A DNA stretch of 64,000 nt from Paenibacillus sp. FSL H8-0332 (lineage in GTDB: Bacteria; Bacillota; Bacilli; Paenibacillales; Paenibacillaceae): contig NZ_CP150145.1 in assembly GCF_037963835.1 (NCBI RefSeq), positions 6,882,001 to 6,946,000 on the forward strand. Direction: 5' to 3'. The notes below the pieces were generated by a model. The model made no database searches and had not been told where the DNA came from. It worked only from the letters and a program-made list of their open reading frames with translations. Each line of letters begins with the position of its first letter. The stretch's first letter is position 1. A program made the position numbers and the translations under genes. Below, piece after piece: positions 7,865 through 16,066 of this stretch.

Positions 7865-9129
7865 TGTTCAATAAACTCCGAACCCGGTTCCTGATTGTCA
7901 ATCTCGTCACCATCTCCATTATCATGCTGGTGGCCTTCGCCGCCATCTACATCTTCACGTACCGCAATGTGCAGGGAGACATCTATATGGCGCTTCACCG
8001 GATTGCGGACATGCAGCAGCGGGGTCCGGGCGACGGACAAGGCCCACACGGTTCAGGTGGCGGCGGGGCAATGCCCGCGGGTCAGGGGCCGATCGACCCT
8101 TACCAGCCGGAGCGCTCCGTCTCGTTCACGGTGCAGACAGATGCCAGCGGCACGATGACCGGCAAAGAATCGAAGTTCACGATGGATGATGAACTCTATA
8201 GCGCCGCGCTGAAGGAGGCGCTCAGCCAGGGCAAGGACACCGGCCGGTTCACGCTGGACGGCAGCCGCTGGATCTTCATGGTGAAGCCTGTAAGCAGCGG
8301 ACAACAGTTTGTCTTCATGGACATCACCGCCCAGCAGCAGATCCTGACGAACCTGATCTATACCTTCGCGGCTGTCGGCCTGCTGACGCTGGTCATCCTC
8401 TACTTCACCAGCCGCTACTTTGCGGGGCGCTCGATTGCGCCGGTGCGGGAGGCTTTTGACAAGCAGAAGCAGTTCATTGCCGACGCCTCCCATGAGCTGA
8501 AGACGCCGTTGACGATTATTAACACCAACGCGGATGTGCTGCTGGCGAACAGTGAGGATACGATCCGCAATCAGGCAAAATGGCTGCAGTACATCAAGTC
8601 CGAAACGGAGCGTATGACGCGGCTGATAGGCGATCTGCTGTACCTGACGGAGATGGATGACTCCCGGACCGGGAAGCTCCACAGCAAGTTCAACATGAGC
8701 GAGGCGGTAGAGAATATTATTCTAACCATGGAGGCCGTCATCTTCGAGAAGAATATCACCTTCAGCTACGACCTTCAGCCTGAGCTTACCGTACACGGCA
8801 GCAGCGAGCAGATCAAGCAGGTGGTCATGATTCTGCTGGATAACGCTGTGAAATATACGAATCCTAAGGGCGCTGTCCATATCTCCCTCCATAAGCAGAA
8901 CAGCGATGTCCTCCTCTCCGTCTCGAATACGGGGGAAGGCATCGCTGCTGAACATCTGACGCGGATTTTTGACCGCTTTTACCGTACGGATACCTCCAGA
9001 GCACGCAAGCAGGGCGGCTACGGCTTAGGTCTGGCTATCGCTAGGTCCATTGTGGACCAGCACAACGGGAAGATCTATGCGAAGAGCGTAGCCGGAGAGT
9101 CCGTGACATTCTATGTGCAGTTGCCTTGA
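7864..9129 (+). CDS. Membrane sensor histidine kinase
   Basis: 421 residues. TM1 is about residues 10-32 and TM2 about 163-183, enclosing an extracytoplasmic domain of some 130 residues. That domain starts with a Gly/Pro-rich, low-complexity stretch (residues 53-80). No clear HAMP domain is seen, only a short linker. HisKA has H210 in DASHELKTPL. The HATPase has the N box LLDNAVKYTNPKG and G boxes GYGLGLAIA. It should phosphorylate the regulator encoded upstream. The signal is unknown; shared control with the polyphosphate/beta-helix operon suggests a surface or phosphate-related cue. Confidence 0.92.
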   Translation: MFNKLRTRFLIVNLVTISIIMLVAFAAIYIFTYRNVQGDIYMALHRIADMQQRGPGDGQGPHGSGGGGAMPAGQGPIDPYQPERSVSFTVQTDASGTMTGKESKFTMDDELYSAALKEALSQGKDTGRFTLDGSRWIFMVKPVSSGQQFVFMDITAQQQILTNLIYTFAAVGLLTLVILYFTSRYFAGRSIAPVREAFDKQKQFIADASHELKTPLTIINTNADVLLANSEDTIRNQAKWLQYIKSETERMTRLIGDLLYLTEMDDSRTGKLHSKFNMSEAVENIILTMEAVIFEKNITFSYDLQPELTVHGSSEQIKQVVMILLDNAVKYTNPKGAVHISLHKQNSDVLLSVSNTGEGIAAEHLTRIFDRFYRTDTSRARKQGGYGLGLAIARSIVDQHNGKIYAKSVAGESVTFYVQLP

Positions 9130-9148
9130 AGGGGCAATCGGTTATAAT
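9121..9148 (+). promoter_or_regulatory. Promoter of the Vat-like gene
   Basis: TTGCCT (9121-9126), 16 bp, TATAAT (9143-9148), overlapping the end of the kinase gene. It makes the acetyltransferase independently transcribed and supports the start at 9195. Confidence 0.6.
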
Positions 9149-9194
9149 GGGGACTTATGTGAAATCTATTATATTCCAGGAAAGGTGTGTGCTT

Positions 9195-9842
9195 ATGCCT
9201 TCTATAGGACCCGATCCAAACGCAATTTACCCAAATCCCCAGATTAAGCAAGTCCGCTTCATCAAAAATACGCTGACCCGCCCCAACATCATCGCCGGAG
9301 ACTTCTCCTACTATGATGATCCCGACGAGGCGGTGACCTTCGAGAGCCGTGTTACCCATCACTATGAGTTCATCGGCGACAAGCTGATTATCGGCAAGTT
9401 CTGCGCCATCGCCAGGGGTACCGAATTCATTATGAACGGCGCCAACCACCGGATGGGCTCCGTGACCACCTACCCCTTCAACATTATGGGCGGCGGCTGG
9501 GAGCAGGCCACTCCTGCACTTGCCGACCTACCCTACAAAGGCGATACTATCATCGGCAACGATGTCTGGATCGGCCAGAATGCCACCATTATGCCTGGTG
9601 TGACCATTGGCGACGGGGCAATTATCGCCGCTAATGCTACCGTCACCAAGGATGTTCCCGCATACCATATTGCCGGAGGCAACCCGGCCCGGATGTTGCG
9701 GCAGCGCTTCGATGACGAGCTCATCGCCCTGCTGCTGGAGCTGAAGTGGTGGGACTGGAGTCCCGGGAAGATTAGCGCCCATCTGGAGACGCTATGCAGC
9801 AGTGATCTGGAGCAGATCCGGGCTCTTGCAGGTCTAGACTGA
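9195..9842 (+). CDS. Vat-family (streptogramin A) O-acetyltransferase-like xenobiotic acetyltransferase
   Basis: 215 residues from ATG 9195 (AAAGG 9 nt upstream), the usual Vat length of about 210-220. The protein is a left-handed beta-helix hexapeptide acyltransferase of the XAT class. Vat hallmarks include GPDP near the start, HYEFIGDKLIIGKFCAIA, the catalytic-histidine block FIMNGANHRM, and DTIIGNDVWIGQNATIMPGV. Vat enzymes acetylate the hydroxyl of group A streptogramins with acetyl-CoA and so inactivate them; chromosomal homologues are common in soil Firmicutes. Family membership is clear; actual resistance is not shown. Confidence 0.85.
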   Translation: MPSIGPDPNAIYPNPQIKQVRFIKNTLTRPNIIAGDFSYYDDPDEAVTFESRVTHHYEFIGDKLIIGKFCAIARGTEFIMNGANHRMGSVTTYPFNIMGGGWEQATPALADLPYKGDTIIGNDVWIGQNATIMPGVTIGDGAIIAANATVTKDVPAYHIAGGNPARMLRQRFDDELIALLLELKWWDWSPGKISAHLETLCSSDLEQIRALAGLD

Positions 9843-9851
9843 AACGAAAAT

Positions 9852-9898
9852 AAGGGGTGCCCTGTCAGCTATGTACTAGCTGGCTGGGGCACCCCCTT
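9852..9898. terminator. Terminator shared by convergent genes
   Basis: Arms AAGGGGTGCCC (9852-9862) and GGGCACCCCCTT (9887-9898) around a 24-nt loop. It lies between the Vat-like gene and the deacetylase gene. Confidence 0.75.
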
Positions 9899-9911
9899 CA
9901 ATATTGTTGCT

Positions 9912-10991
9912 TTAATTGATTTCCAGATAATCAATATAAGCATCCCAAGTCCCGTCATCGGCGGTAACCACCAGCTCAATCACCTGATTGCCGGTTCCAT
10001 GGTTGACATTGCTGATCGTATAGACCGCAGGGCTGCTTCCGCCATAGTAGAAGGTCCCCTTCGTCACCCCACCGATCTTGAGGTCCACCCTGGCCATATT
10101 GGCGTTATTGGAGGCTCCGCGCAGAGAGAAATTATGCGTGCCGCTGGCGAAATTCTGGGTGTACTTCACAGAATCATTATTCGCGTATAGGGCGACTCCA
10201 GCGAAGGGGGAGCTGATGTTAGCAGTGTATTGACCGGCCTTGGTCATGCTCTCCGCCTCTACCTTCGTTGCAGCGGGGCCAGGACCATTGCCGCCATCAG
10301 GTGCAACCGCCCTGCCGGTGCTTGGCGAGATCATGCCTGAACACAGGCCGCGGTTCTTGAGGTTCTGCGCAATCTGCGGAACCGCCTGGAGCGTGGGCTG
10401 ATACTGGTCATGCATCAGGATGACATCCCCATTCTTCATCGTGCCCACAGCGGCCACGATCTGGGCAGTTCCCGCTCCGTTCCAGTCTTGCGAATCCACG
10501 TTCCAGAGCACTTCAGTCAGGCCGTTCTGGGCCTCGATGGACTTGAGAGTCGCGTTAGTAGCCCCGTACGGCGGACGGAACAGCTTCGGAGCAGTGCCGG
10601 TAATGGATTGCAGCGTCTGCTGGGTATTCGTAATCTCCGATGAGATCTGGGAGGTGCCCACCTGTGTCAAATTCGCATGCGACCAGGAATGGTTACCAAT
10701 CCACATCCCTGCGTTCTTTTGGGCGAGTACGAGCGAAGGATTGTTCTGTGCATTCTGCCCGACATTGAAAAAAGTGGCGCGCAGGCCATTCTGCTGCAGA
10801 GCATTCAGCAGGTTCGTCGTGTTGCTTGGATTCGGCCCGTCATCATACGTTAGAGCTACATAGCCGGCCGAGCAATCGGCAGCGAACACCTTCTCCCCGC
10901 CCACCGCCAGCGACCCCATAAATAAAGACACGACCAGCGATCCGATGGCGGCCCATTGGATGACTTTGGATTTAATTTGGATTGAATACAT
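9912..10991 (-). CDS. Secreted polysaccharide deacetylase with C-terminal carbohydrate-binding module
   Basis: 359 residues. A signal peptide (about 1-38, ending VFAA) leads into a NodB-type CE4 domain: TYDDGPN (D50/D51), zinc motif HSWSH (101-105), RPPYG (139-143), DWNG and MHDQ. These give a metal-dependent de-N- or O-acetylase acting on chitin, xylan or peptidoglycan. A Gly/Pro linker near residue 235 joins a beta-sandwich module (VEAESMTKAG... AYIDYLEIN), typical of CBM6/CBM35-type binding domains. The start at 10991 follows GAGAGGAG by 11 nt; the in-frame TTG further out lies inside that site. It sits beside a secreted cellulase, fitting plant-wall attack. Confidence 0.9.
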   Translation of the reverse strand: MYSIQIKSKVIQWAAIGSLVVSLFMGSLAVGGEKVFAADCSAGYVALTYDDGPNPSNTTNLLNALQQNGLRATFFNVGQNAQNNPSLVLAQKNAGMWIGNHSWSHANLTQVGTSQISSEITNTQQTLQSITGTAPKLFRPPYGATNATLKSIEAQNGLTEVLWNVDSQDWNGAGTAQIVAAVGTMKNGDVILMHDQYQPTLQAVPQIAQNLKNRGLCSGMISPSTGRAVAPDGGNGPGPAATKVEAESMTKAGQYTANISSPFAGVALYANNDSVKYTQNFASGTHNFSLRGASNNANMARVDLKIGGVTKGTFYYGGSSPAVYTISNVNHGTGNQVIELVVTADDGTWDAYIDYLEIN

Positions 10992-11075
10992 GATTCTGCA
11001 CGCTCCTCTCAAATATAGATAACGTTTACATTTGTAACTATAACAATTATTCCCTTTTATGGCTAGCTGTAATTC

Positions 11076-11324
11076 TCATAATCTGGAAGAATAAATAGTA
11101 GATAGTATGCGATGACCCCCTACCACGACGCCTGCCAGCCAACAAGTGGAATAACGTATCTTAATTCGCCGATTTTGGAGCAATCCAGGGAAGCAAGTGG
11201 AAAAACTCCAACTACTATTGTCCGTTTCGGCTTCTTTGACTGATATGTGATCATTTAAGTGCTGTTTTTCCAACTCTTGCTGTAATACGGCCCATTCGTT
11301 CTTCAGCAAGTGGAAGAAATCCAT
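11076..11324. repeat. Degenerate intergenic repeat with 51-bp-spaced units, in a 499-bp gene-free stretch
   Basis: The motif CAAGTGGAA occurs at 11143, 11194 and 11307. The first two are exactly 51 bp apart and share a longer core, CAAGTGGAA-n-AAC followed by CCG..TT..GG. The third is 113 bp on. An 82-codon minus-strand frame crosses the region, but it has no ribosome binding site or recognisable domain, so I read the stretch as a decayed repeat. Nothing else was seen between 10992 and 11430. Confidence 0.45.
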
Positions 11325-11441
11325 CTAATTCCGCTCCCCGGCTCGCCTTCAGCGAAGCACTTCTCAGCAGCATTCGAACGAATTCAATAATTTTCCATAT
11401 TTAAGGCTGTCCCGGATGAATAGGTTATCATTTTACCCGTA

Positions 11442-11462
11442 TGATATAAAGTTCGACTTTAT
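11442..11462 (+). promoter_or_regulatory. Extended -10 promoter with overlapping palindrome, cellulase gene
   Basis: TGATATAAA (11442-11450) is an extended -10. It overlaps the inverted repeat ATAAAGT-TCG-ACTTTAT (11446-11462), a likely operator around the start of transcription. Confidence 0.5.
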
Positions 11463-11490
11463 CATGAACCATATACGAGGAGGAAGATGA

Positions 11491-13146
11491 ATGACCTTTG
11501 GTTTCAGGACACTGGGGAAAATGCTTTTGGCTTTAACACTGCTTGCAGGTACCGCCGCTATTGCCGGACAGCCGGTGAAGGCTGAGGGGGCAGTGAAGCT
11601 TTTTTATCACACCTCGGGCAGCCGGATTGTAGATTCGCAGGGGAACCCGGCCGTGTTCAACGGACTCAACTGGTTTGGCTTCGAGACACCCAACTACTCC
11701 CCGCACGGATTATGGTCGCGCTCCATGGATGATGTGCTCGATCAGGTCCGCGCAGAAGGGTACAACTTGATTCGCCTGCCGTTCAGCAGTCAAATGTTCG
11801 ATCCGGCTTCCCAGGCCAACAGCATTGATTATGCCAAAAACCCGGACCTGGCCGGTCTGACTCCCATCGAAATCATGGATACCTTAATTGAAAAAGCCGG
11901 CCAGCGCGGCATTCAAATCTTCCTGGACCGACACCGCCCTGATTCCGGCGGGCAATCGACGCTCTGGTATACCGCCGCTTATCCTGAATCCCGCTGGCTC
12001 AGTGACTGGGTGATGCTGGCTGCACGGTATGCGAATAATCCTACGGTAATCGGTGCTGACCTGCATAATGAGCCTCATGGCACGGCAAGCTGGGGGACCG
12101 GTGATCTCAGCACAGACTGGCGGCTCGCAGCTCAGCGGGCAGGGAATGCAATCCTTGCAGTGAATCCGCACTGGCTGATCATCGTCGAAGGGATCGAGCA
12201 GAATGTGCAGGGTAACACCAGCAAGTACTGGTGGGGCGGCAACCTCACCGGGGTGCGGAATTATCCGGTAACGCTTACCGTTCCGAATCAAGTGGTCTAT
12301 TCTCCGCATGATTACGGTCCCGGGGTGGCGGAGCAGCCGTGGTTCAGCGATCCTGCTTTTCCGGCGAATCTGCCTGCTATATGGGATCAGACCTGGGGTT
12401 ATATCAGCAAAGAGAACATCGCTCCTCTAATCATGGGTGAATTCGGAGGACGCAGCGTGGATACTCTCTCGGTTGAAGGGAAGTGGCAAAATAAACTAGT
12501 CGATTACATCGGCACGAATGACCTGTACTGGACCTACTGGACACTGAATCCCAACAGCGGGGATACCGGCGGTCTGCTGCAGGATGACTGGGCAACCTGG
12601 AACCGGCCGAAGCAGCTCATGCTGAACCGGATCATGAAGACGGTCACCTTCCCTCCTATTGAACAGCCTGGAGGCCCAGGGACAGGACCTGTAACCGCCA
12701 CTCCGCTCTACCGCAGTGATGAGGCCGGCAACAACGTGGGCTCCATCCGGGCAAGTCTTCAGCTAAAGAGCACTTCCACCGTCCCCGTCCCGCTCAGCCA
12801 ATTCACGATCCGTTACTGGTTCACCCAGGACGGCAGCTCCGCACACACCATGGAGATTGACTACGCCGTTGTTGGCAAAAATAATATCCAGACCACCATC
12901 GTCCCGCTCGCGGTCCCGGTCCCTGATGCCGATGCCTACGCTGAAATCTCCTTCAAGGACGGGGCAGGCAGTCTGGCTGCTTCTGGCTCGACCGGAGAGA
13001 TCCAGTTCCGTATTCATAAGGATAACTATGCGAATTATAGCCAGGCCAACGATTACTCCTTCCGGCCGCTGCTGACCAGCTTCACTGCCAATGACCGGAT
13101 CACTGTCTACCATAACGGGACGCTGATCTACGGCGTAGAGCCGTAA
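11491..13146 (+). CDS. Secreted GH5 endoglucanase with CBM3
   Basis: 551 residues. The signal peptide (about 1-31) ends near VKAEG. The GH5 (beta/alpha)8 domain (about 35-390) carries the acid/base E194 in DLHNEP and nucleophile E317 in IMGEFGG, plus SPHDYGPG and YWTYWTLNPNSGDTGG, typical of bacterial cellulases of the EglS/CelA type. A short Pro/Gly linker leads to a C-terminal CBM3 (about 400-551), with ATPLYRSDEAG..., TIRYWFT and YANYSQANDYSF. It hydrolyses beta-1,4-glucan outside the cell. A strong AGGAGG-type site precedes ATG 11491. A terminator follows, so it is a single-gene unit. Confidence 0.93.
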   Translation: MTFGFRTLGKMLLALTLLAGTAAIAGQPVKAEGAVKLFYHTSGSRIVDSQGNPAVFNGLNWFGFETPNYSPHGLWSRSMDDVLDQVRAEGYNLIRLPFSSQMFDPASQANSIDYAKNPDLAGLTPIEIMDTLIEKAGQRGIQIFLDRHRPDSGGQSTLWYTAAYPESRWLSDWVMLAARYANNPTVIGADLHNEPHGTASWGTGDLSTDWRLAAQRAGNAILAVNPHWLIIVEGIEQNVQGNTSKYWWGGNLTGVRNYPVTLTVPNQVVYSPHDYGPGVAEQPWFSDPAFPANLPAIWDQTWGYISKENIAPLIMGEFGGRSVDTLSVEGKWQNKLVDYIGTNDLYWTYWTLNPNSGDTGGLLQDDWATWNRPKQLMLNRIMKTVTFPPIEQPGGPGTGPVTATPLYRSDEAGNNVGSIRASLQLKSTSTVPVPLSQFTIRYWFTQDGSSAHTMEIDYAVVGKNNIQTTIVPLAVPVPDADAYAEISFKDGAGSLAASGSTGEIQFRIHKDNYANYSQANDYSFRPLLTSFTANDRITVYHNGTLIYGVEP

Positions 13147-13230
13147 ACAAGAAACGGCTACGAGGCTGTCCCAAAAGCAGGTTTTCTACGGCGGAAGACA
13201 GTTCTCTTCATTCTTAAAACCACAAAAAGT

Positions 13231-13280
13231 GAGCAGAGCAGCGATTCCCCCATTCGGAGGATCGCTGCTCTGCGTTTTTG
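13231..13280. terminator. Intrinsic terminator between cellulase and TetR genes
   Basis: 13-bp stem GCAGAGCAGCGAT (13233-13245) / ATCGCTGCTCTGC (13261-13273) followed by GTTTTTG on the plus strand. The opposite side carries CACAAAAA, which may serve the convergent TetR gene less well. Confidence 0.85.
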
Positions 13281-13281
13281 G

Positions 13282-13866
13282 TCATTGGGGGCTCATGGGA
13301 AATCCGCCCGTGATCAGCGGCATTACCCGCTCCGCCAGTTCGGAGGAAGACTCTGATCTTCCCTCCAGATTCCAGCGGTAGGTTACGCCATATAAGGACC
13401 AGCTTAGCAGGGTGGCGGCAGTTGCAAGCGGCTTCGAATCTGTAGCCGCAGCTGATCCGGAGATCAGCTGCAGGATAAGTTTCTCGAGATGCAGCTTAAT
13501 ATTCTCCTCAAGCAAGAGAGCTACAGAATCATATCTTTTGAAACAGCGGTGGCTGTTTTCATGATAATTACATAATGCAACTATCAGCTCTTGAAGCGTC
13601 TTCTCGGTCAACGGTCCTTTTGCATCGACTTTATGGAGGACCATATTCGTAAAGGCATCTAACAAAAAGGCTTCGAACAGCGCATATTTATCCTGGAAAT
13701 GTGCATAAAAGGTGGTCCTGTTAATCGTAGCTGCTTTGGTAATGTCGCCGACGGTTATCGAGTTGAAGTCCATGATATTCAATTGCCGGACGAAGGCATC
13801 CACAATTAATTGACGGGTCCGAATCACCCGCGGGTCGTTCGGATTGGGGGGAAGTATGCCAGCCAT
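13282..13866 (-). CDS. TetR/AcrR-family regulator
   Basis: About 194 residues from ATG 13866. The N-terminal HTH has ITVGDITKAATINRTTFYAHFQDKYALFEAF (about residues 32-62), with the TFYxHFxxK signature. The C-terminal half is a variable ligand-binding helical domain. A consensus-like promoter on the minus strand (TTGTTG-17-TATAAT, 13934-13906) places transcription start near 13899, which rules out a start further upstream. It is divergent from the old yellow enzyme gene, the probable target, and likely controls itself. Confidence 0.9.
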   Translation of the reverse strand: MAGILPPNPNDPRVIRTRQLIVDAFVRQLNIMDFNSITVGDITKAATINRTTFYAHFQDKYALFEAFLLDAFTNMVLHKVDAKGPLTEKTLQELIVALCNYHENSHRCFKRYDSVALLLEENIKLHLEKLILQLISGSAAATDSKPLATAATLLSWSLYGVTYRWNLEGRSESSSELAERVMPLITGGFPMSPQ

Positions 13867-13890
13867 CCAAGGAGCGCCCCTTTCAGAAGA

Positions 13891-13934
13891 GATTATAATC
13901 CTCTTATTATAAACATGTGCTCTGTACACAACAA
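13891..13934 (-). promoter_or_regulatory. TetR gene promoter with GATTATAATC palindrome
   Basis: Minus strand: -35 TTGTTG (13934-13929), 17 bp, -10 TATAAT (13911-13906). A perfect 10-bp palindrome GATTATAATC (13891-13900) lies at the start of transcription and is a candidate operator. Confidence 0.55.
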
Positions 13935-14001
13935 ATAGGATCTGCCAATACGACAGTTTTTCCGGCTTCTAGCTTAAGCAACAACTTGGGCAGTTTGTTG
14001 G

Positions 14002-14030
14002 TTGAAGGGAGGATTGGAGCTTGTTACTAT
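14002..14030 (+). promoter_or_regulatory. Promoter of the old yellow enzyme gene
   Basis: TTGAAG (14002-14007), 17 bp, TACTAT (14025-14030), 55 bp upstream of the start codon. Confidence 0.45.
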
Positions 14031-14084
14031 TGCATTCATACCCCGCTTTGAGAATAATCATTCAACCTACAGGAGGCGTTAACC

Positions 14085-15194
14085 ATGGCTAAACAACAGG
14101 AGCAAATCCATTCACTGGAGACCTTATTTGAACCGTACACGGTTCAACAATTAACTATACCCAACCGGATTGTAATGTCACCGATGGCGCGTGCTTTTTC
14201 ACCGGAGGGAGTACCGGGTGAGGATATGGCAGCGTATTACCGCCGCCGTGCTGAGAATGGGGTGGGGCTAATCATCACCGTGGGTATGATTGACCATCCG
14301 GCAGCAAGCAGTGATCCGGGACTGGCTAATCTCTTTGGTGAAGCCGCTCTGAACGGCTGGCGTGAAGTCGTCAGACAGGTTCATGAGGCCGGCGGTATCA
14401 TTTTTCCGCAGTTGTCACATATGGGAATGATTCGGCCCATGGGTTCCCAGCCTCACCCGGATGCACCATCAATCGGGCCATCAGGACTCGACATGCAGGG
14501 GAACAAGATAAGCGGGCCGATGACAGAAGAAGAAATTGCCGGGGTCATTCAGGCCTATGCCGATGCGGCAGTGAATGCACAGCAAGCTGGCTTCGACGGA
14601 ATAGAGCTCTCCGGCGGTCACGGCTTGTTGATTGACCAGTTCTTCTGGGAAATAACCAATCAGCGGACGGACCGCTATGGCGGCGATTTCCTGAAGCGTA
14701 CCCGGTTTGCAGCCGAAGTTGTCCAGGCCGTCCGCGCTGTAGTCGGACCGGATTATCCGATTTCCATCCGGTTGTCCCAGTGGAAGATGGCGGATTACAC
14801 GGCGAAGCTGGTGGATACACCGGAGCAGCTGGAGCAATTCCTGGATGTGCTGGTACAGGCAGGGGTGGATATTTTCCACATCTCGACCCGCAGGTTCTGG
14901 GACCCGGAATTCGCGGGCTCGGAGCTGGGTCTTGCCGGATGGGTGAAGAAGCTTACCGGGAAGACGACGATTGCCGTTGGTTCCTTAGGCATGGACAATG
15001 ATCCCGCTGAAGGCGGGGATGCAGACCATCAAGGGATGGAGGAGCTGCTGAAGCGGCTGGACCACCAGGAGTTCGATCTGGTAGCGGTTGGACGCGCACT
15101 TCTGGGTGATCCGGCATGGGCGAAGAAAATCCGTGAAGGCAGGTTGGAGGAAATTCAAGCCTTTACTCCAGAGGCGGCGGCCCAATTGTACTGA
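14085..15194 (+). CDS. NADH:flavin oxidoreductase, old yellow enzyme family
   Basis: 369 residues forming one FMN-binding TIM barrel. Motifs include LTIPNRIVMSPMARAFS at the N-terminus, GLIITVG, QLSHMGM, the barrel segment GFDGIELSGGHGLLIDQF, TNQRTDRYGG, and the phosphate-binding VAVGRALLGDP. These enzymes reduce activated alkenes (enones, nitro compounds) with NAD(P)H; natural substrates are often electrophilic toxins. The typical HxxH/N pair appears altered to GGHGLLIDQFFW, so I do not assign a subclass. AGGAGG lies 10 nt upstream of the ATG. Divergent TetR control suggests induction by an electrophile. Confidence 0.9.
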   Translation: MAKQQEQIHSLETLFEPYTVQQLTIPNRIVMSPMARAFSPEGVPGEDMAAYYRRRAENGVGLIITVGMIDHPAASSDPGLANLFGEAALNGWREVVRQVHEAGGIIFPQLSHMGMIRPMGSQPHPDAPSIGPSGLDMQGNKISGPMTEEEIAGVIQAYADAAVNAQQAGFDGIELSGGHGLLIDQFFWEITNQRTDRYGGDFLKRTRFAAEVVQAVRAVVGPDYPISIRLSQWKMADYTAKLVDTPEQLEQFLDVLVQAGVDIFHISTRRFWDPEFAGSELGLAGWVKKLTGKTTIAVGSLGMDNDPAEGGDADHQGMEELLKRLDHQEFDLVAVGRALLGDPAWAKKIREGRLEEIQAFTPEAAAQLY

Positions 15195-15242
15195 ATCATA
15201 GATAATCTCCAAGAACTGCTCTACTACCCTTGCTCTTCAAAT

Positions 15243-15289
15243 AAAACGCACGGGATTGAGAAATTCTCTCTGTATCCGTGCGTTTTTTT
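15243..15289 (+). terminator. Intrinsic terminator after old yellow enzyme gene
   Basis: Stem AAACGCACGGGAT / ATCCGTGCGTTT with a long loop, then a run of seven T. Confidence 0.8.
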
Positions 15290-15304
15290 GATTATTAACC
15301 CAGA

Positions 15305-16051
15305 TCACTCTGCCTGTTCCCCCAGCCTGACCCGCATCTCTGCGTAGGCCTCCGGGGTGCCGACATCATCAATCGTCCCCTCCGTATAATAGGCCCGCAT
15401 CTCCTGACGGGAATGCAGCCACTCGGGGAAATAACTCGGCGCGTCCGGGTTGCCCCCTTCGGCCAGATAACGGGAGAACAGCGGCAGCGTGGACCGCTTA
15501 TAGATATAGAGAGCGAATACGCCTATGTTCGAGCGGGGCTCCTGCGGCTTCTCCTCCAGCGACAGGACCCGCATCTGCGCATCCAGCTCCGCCACACCGA
15601 TACTGCGAAGCTCAGCCGGATCATCCACCTTACGGACAAGAATACAGTCGGTACCCACCTGATGAAAATACTCCAAGTACCCCGCAAGGCCGAATCCCAG
15701 CACATTATCGCCTGCCAGAACCAGCAGATCCTCCTGCGGCTGTTCCCGCTCCAGCACAAACTGGATATCGCCAATCGCGCCTAACCGGCCCTCAGGAGAA
15801 GAAGTGCCATCGTTCAGTACCCGAACCGGCTTCAAGCCCTGATACTGCTGCTGCCACTGTTCAAAAGCATGAAAAAAGCGGTCATTCGTCACAATGAGAA
15901 TCTCTGAAATCTCCTCCAGCACCTCCAGCCGGGCGGCCAGCAGATCCAGGATCGTCCGGCTCCCCTGAACAGGCAGCAGCGGCTTGGGGGTATCCCGGGT
16001 TAACGGATAGAGGCGGGTGGCATATCCCGCAGCCAAGATTAGTGCAATCAT
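15305..16051 (-). CDS. Sugar-1-phosphate nucleotidyltransferase family protein
   Basis: 248 residues with the N-terminal nucleotide-binding signature LILAAGYATRLYPLT and DTPKPLLPV, the metal-binding aspartate in LVLAGDNV, and EEKPQEPRSNIGVFALYIY near residues 170-190. This matches NTP_transferase proteins such as glucose-1-phosphate thymidylyltransferase. It would make an NDP-sugar from NTP and sugar-1-phosphate for surface glycans. It is shorter than RmlA (about 290), and no glycan genes are adjacent, so the sugar is unknown. It starts 15 bp after the end of the TetR gene and is probably cotranscribed with it. Confidence 0.85.
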   Translation of the reverse strand: MIALILAAGYATRLYPLTRDTPKPLLPVQGSRTILDLLAARLEVLEEISEILIVTNDRFFHAFEQWQQQYQGLKPVRVLNDGTSSPEGRLGAIGDIQFVLEREQPQEDLLVLAGDNVLGFGLAGYLEYFHQVGTDCILVRKVDDPAELRSIGVAELDAQMRVLSLEEKPQEPRSNIGVFALYIYKRSTLPLFSRYLAEGGNPDAPSYFPEWLHSRQEMRAYYTEGTIDDVGTPEAYAEMRVRLGEQAE

Positions 16052-16066
16052 CCCTTGTACGCTCCT

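Noticed and set aside
11076..11324. 82-codon minus-strand gene
   Set aside because: No ribosome binding site or domain; the region shows internal 51-bp-spaced repeats, which better explain it.
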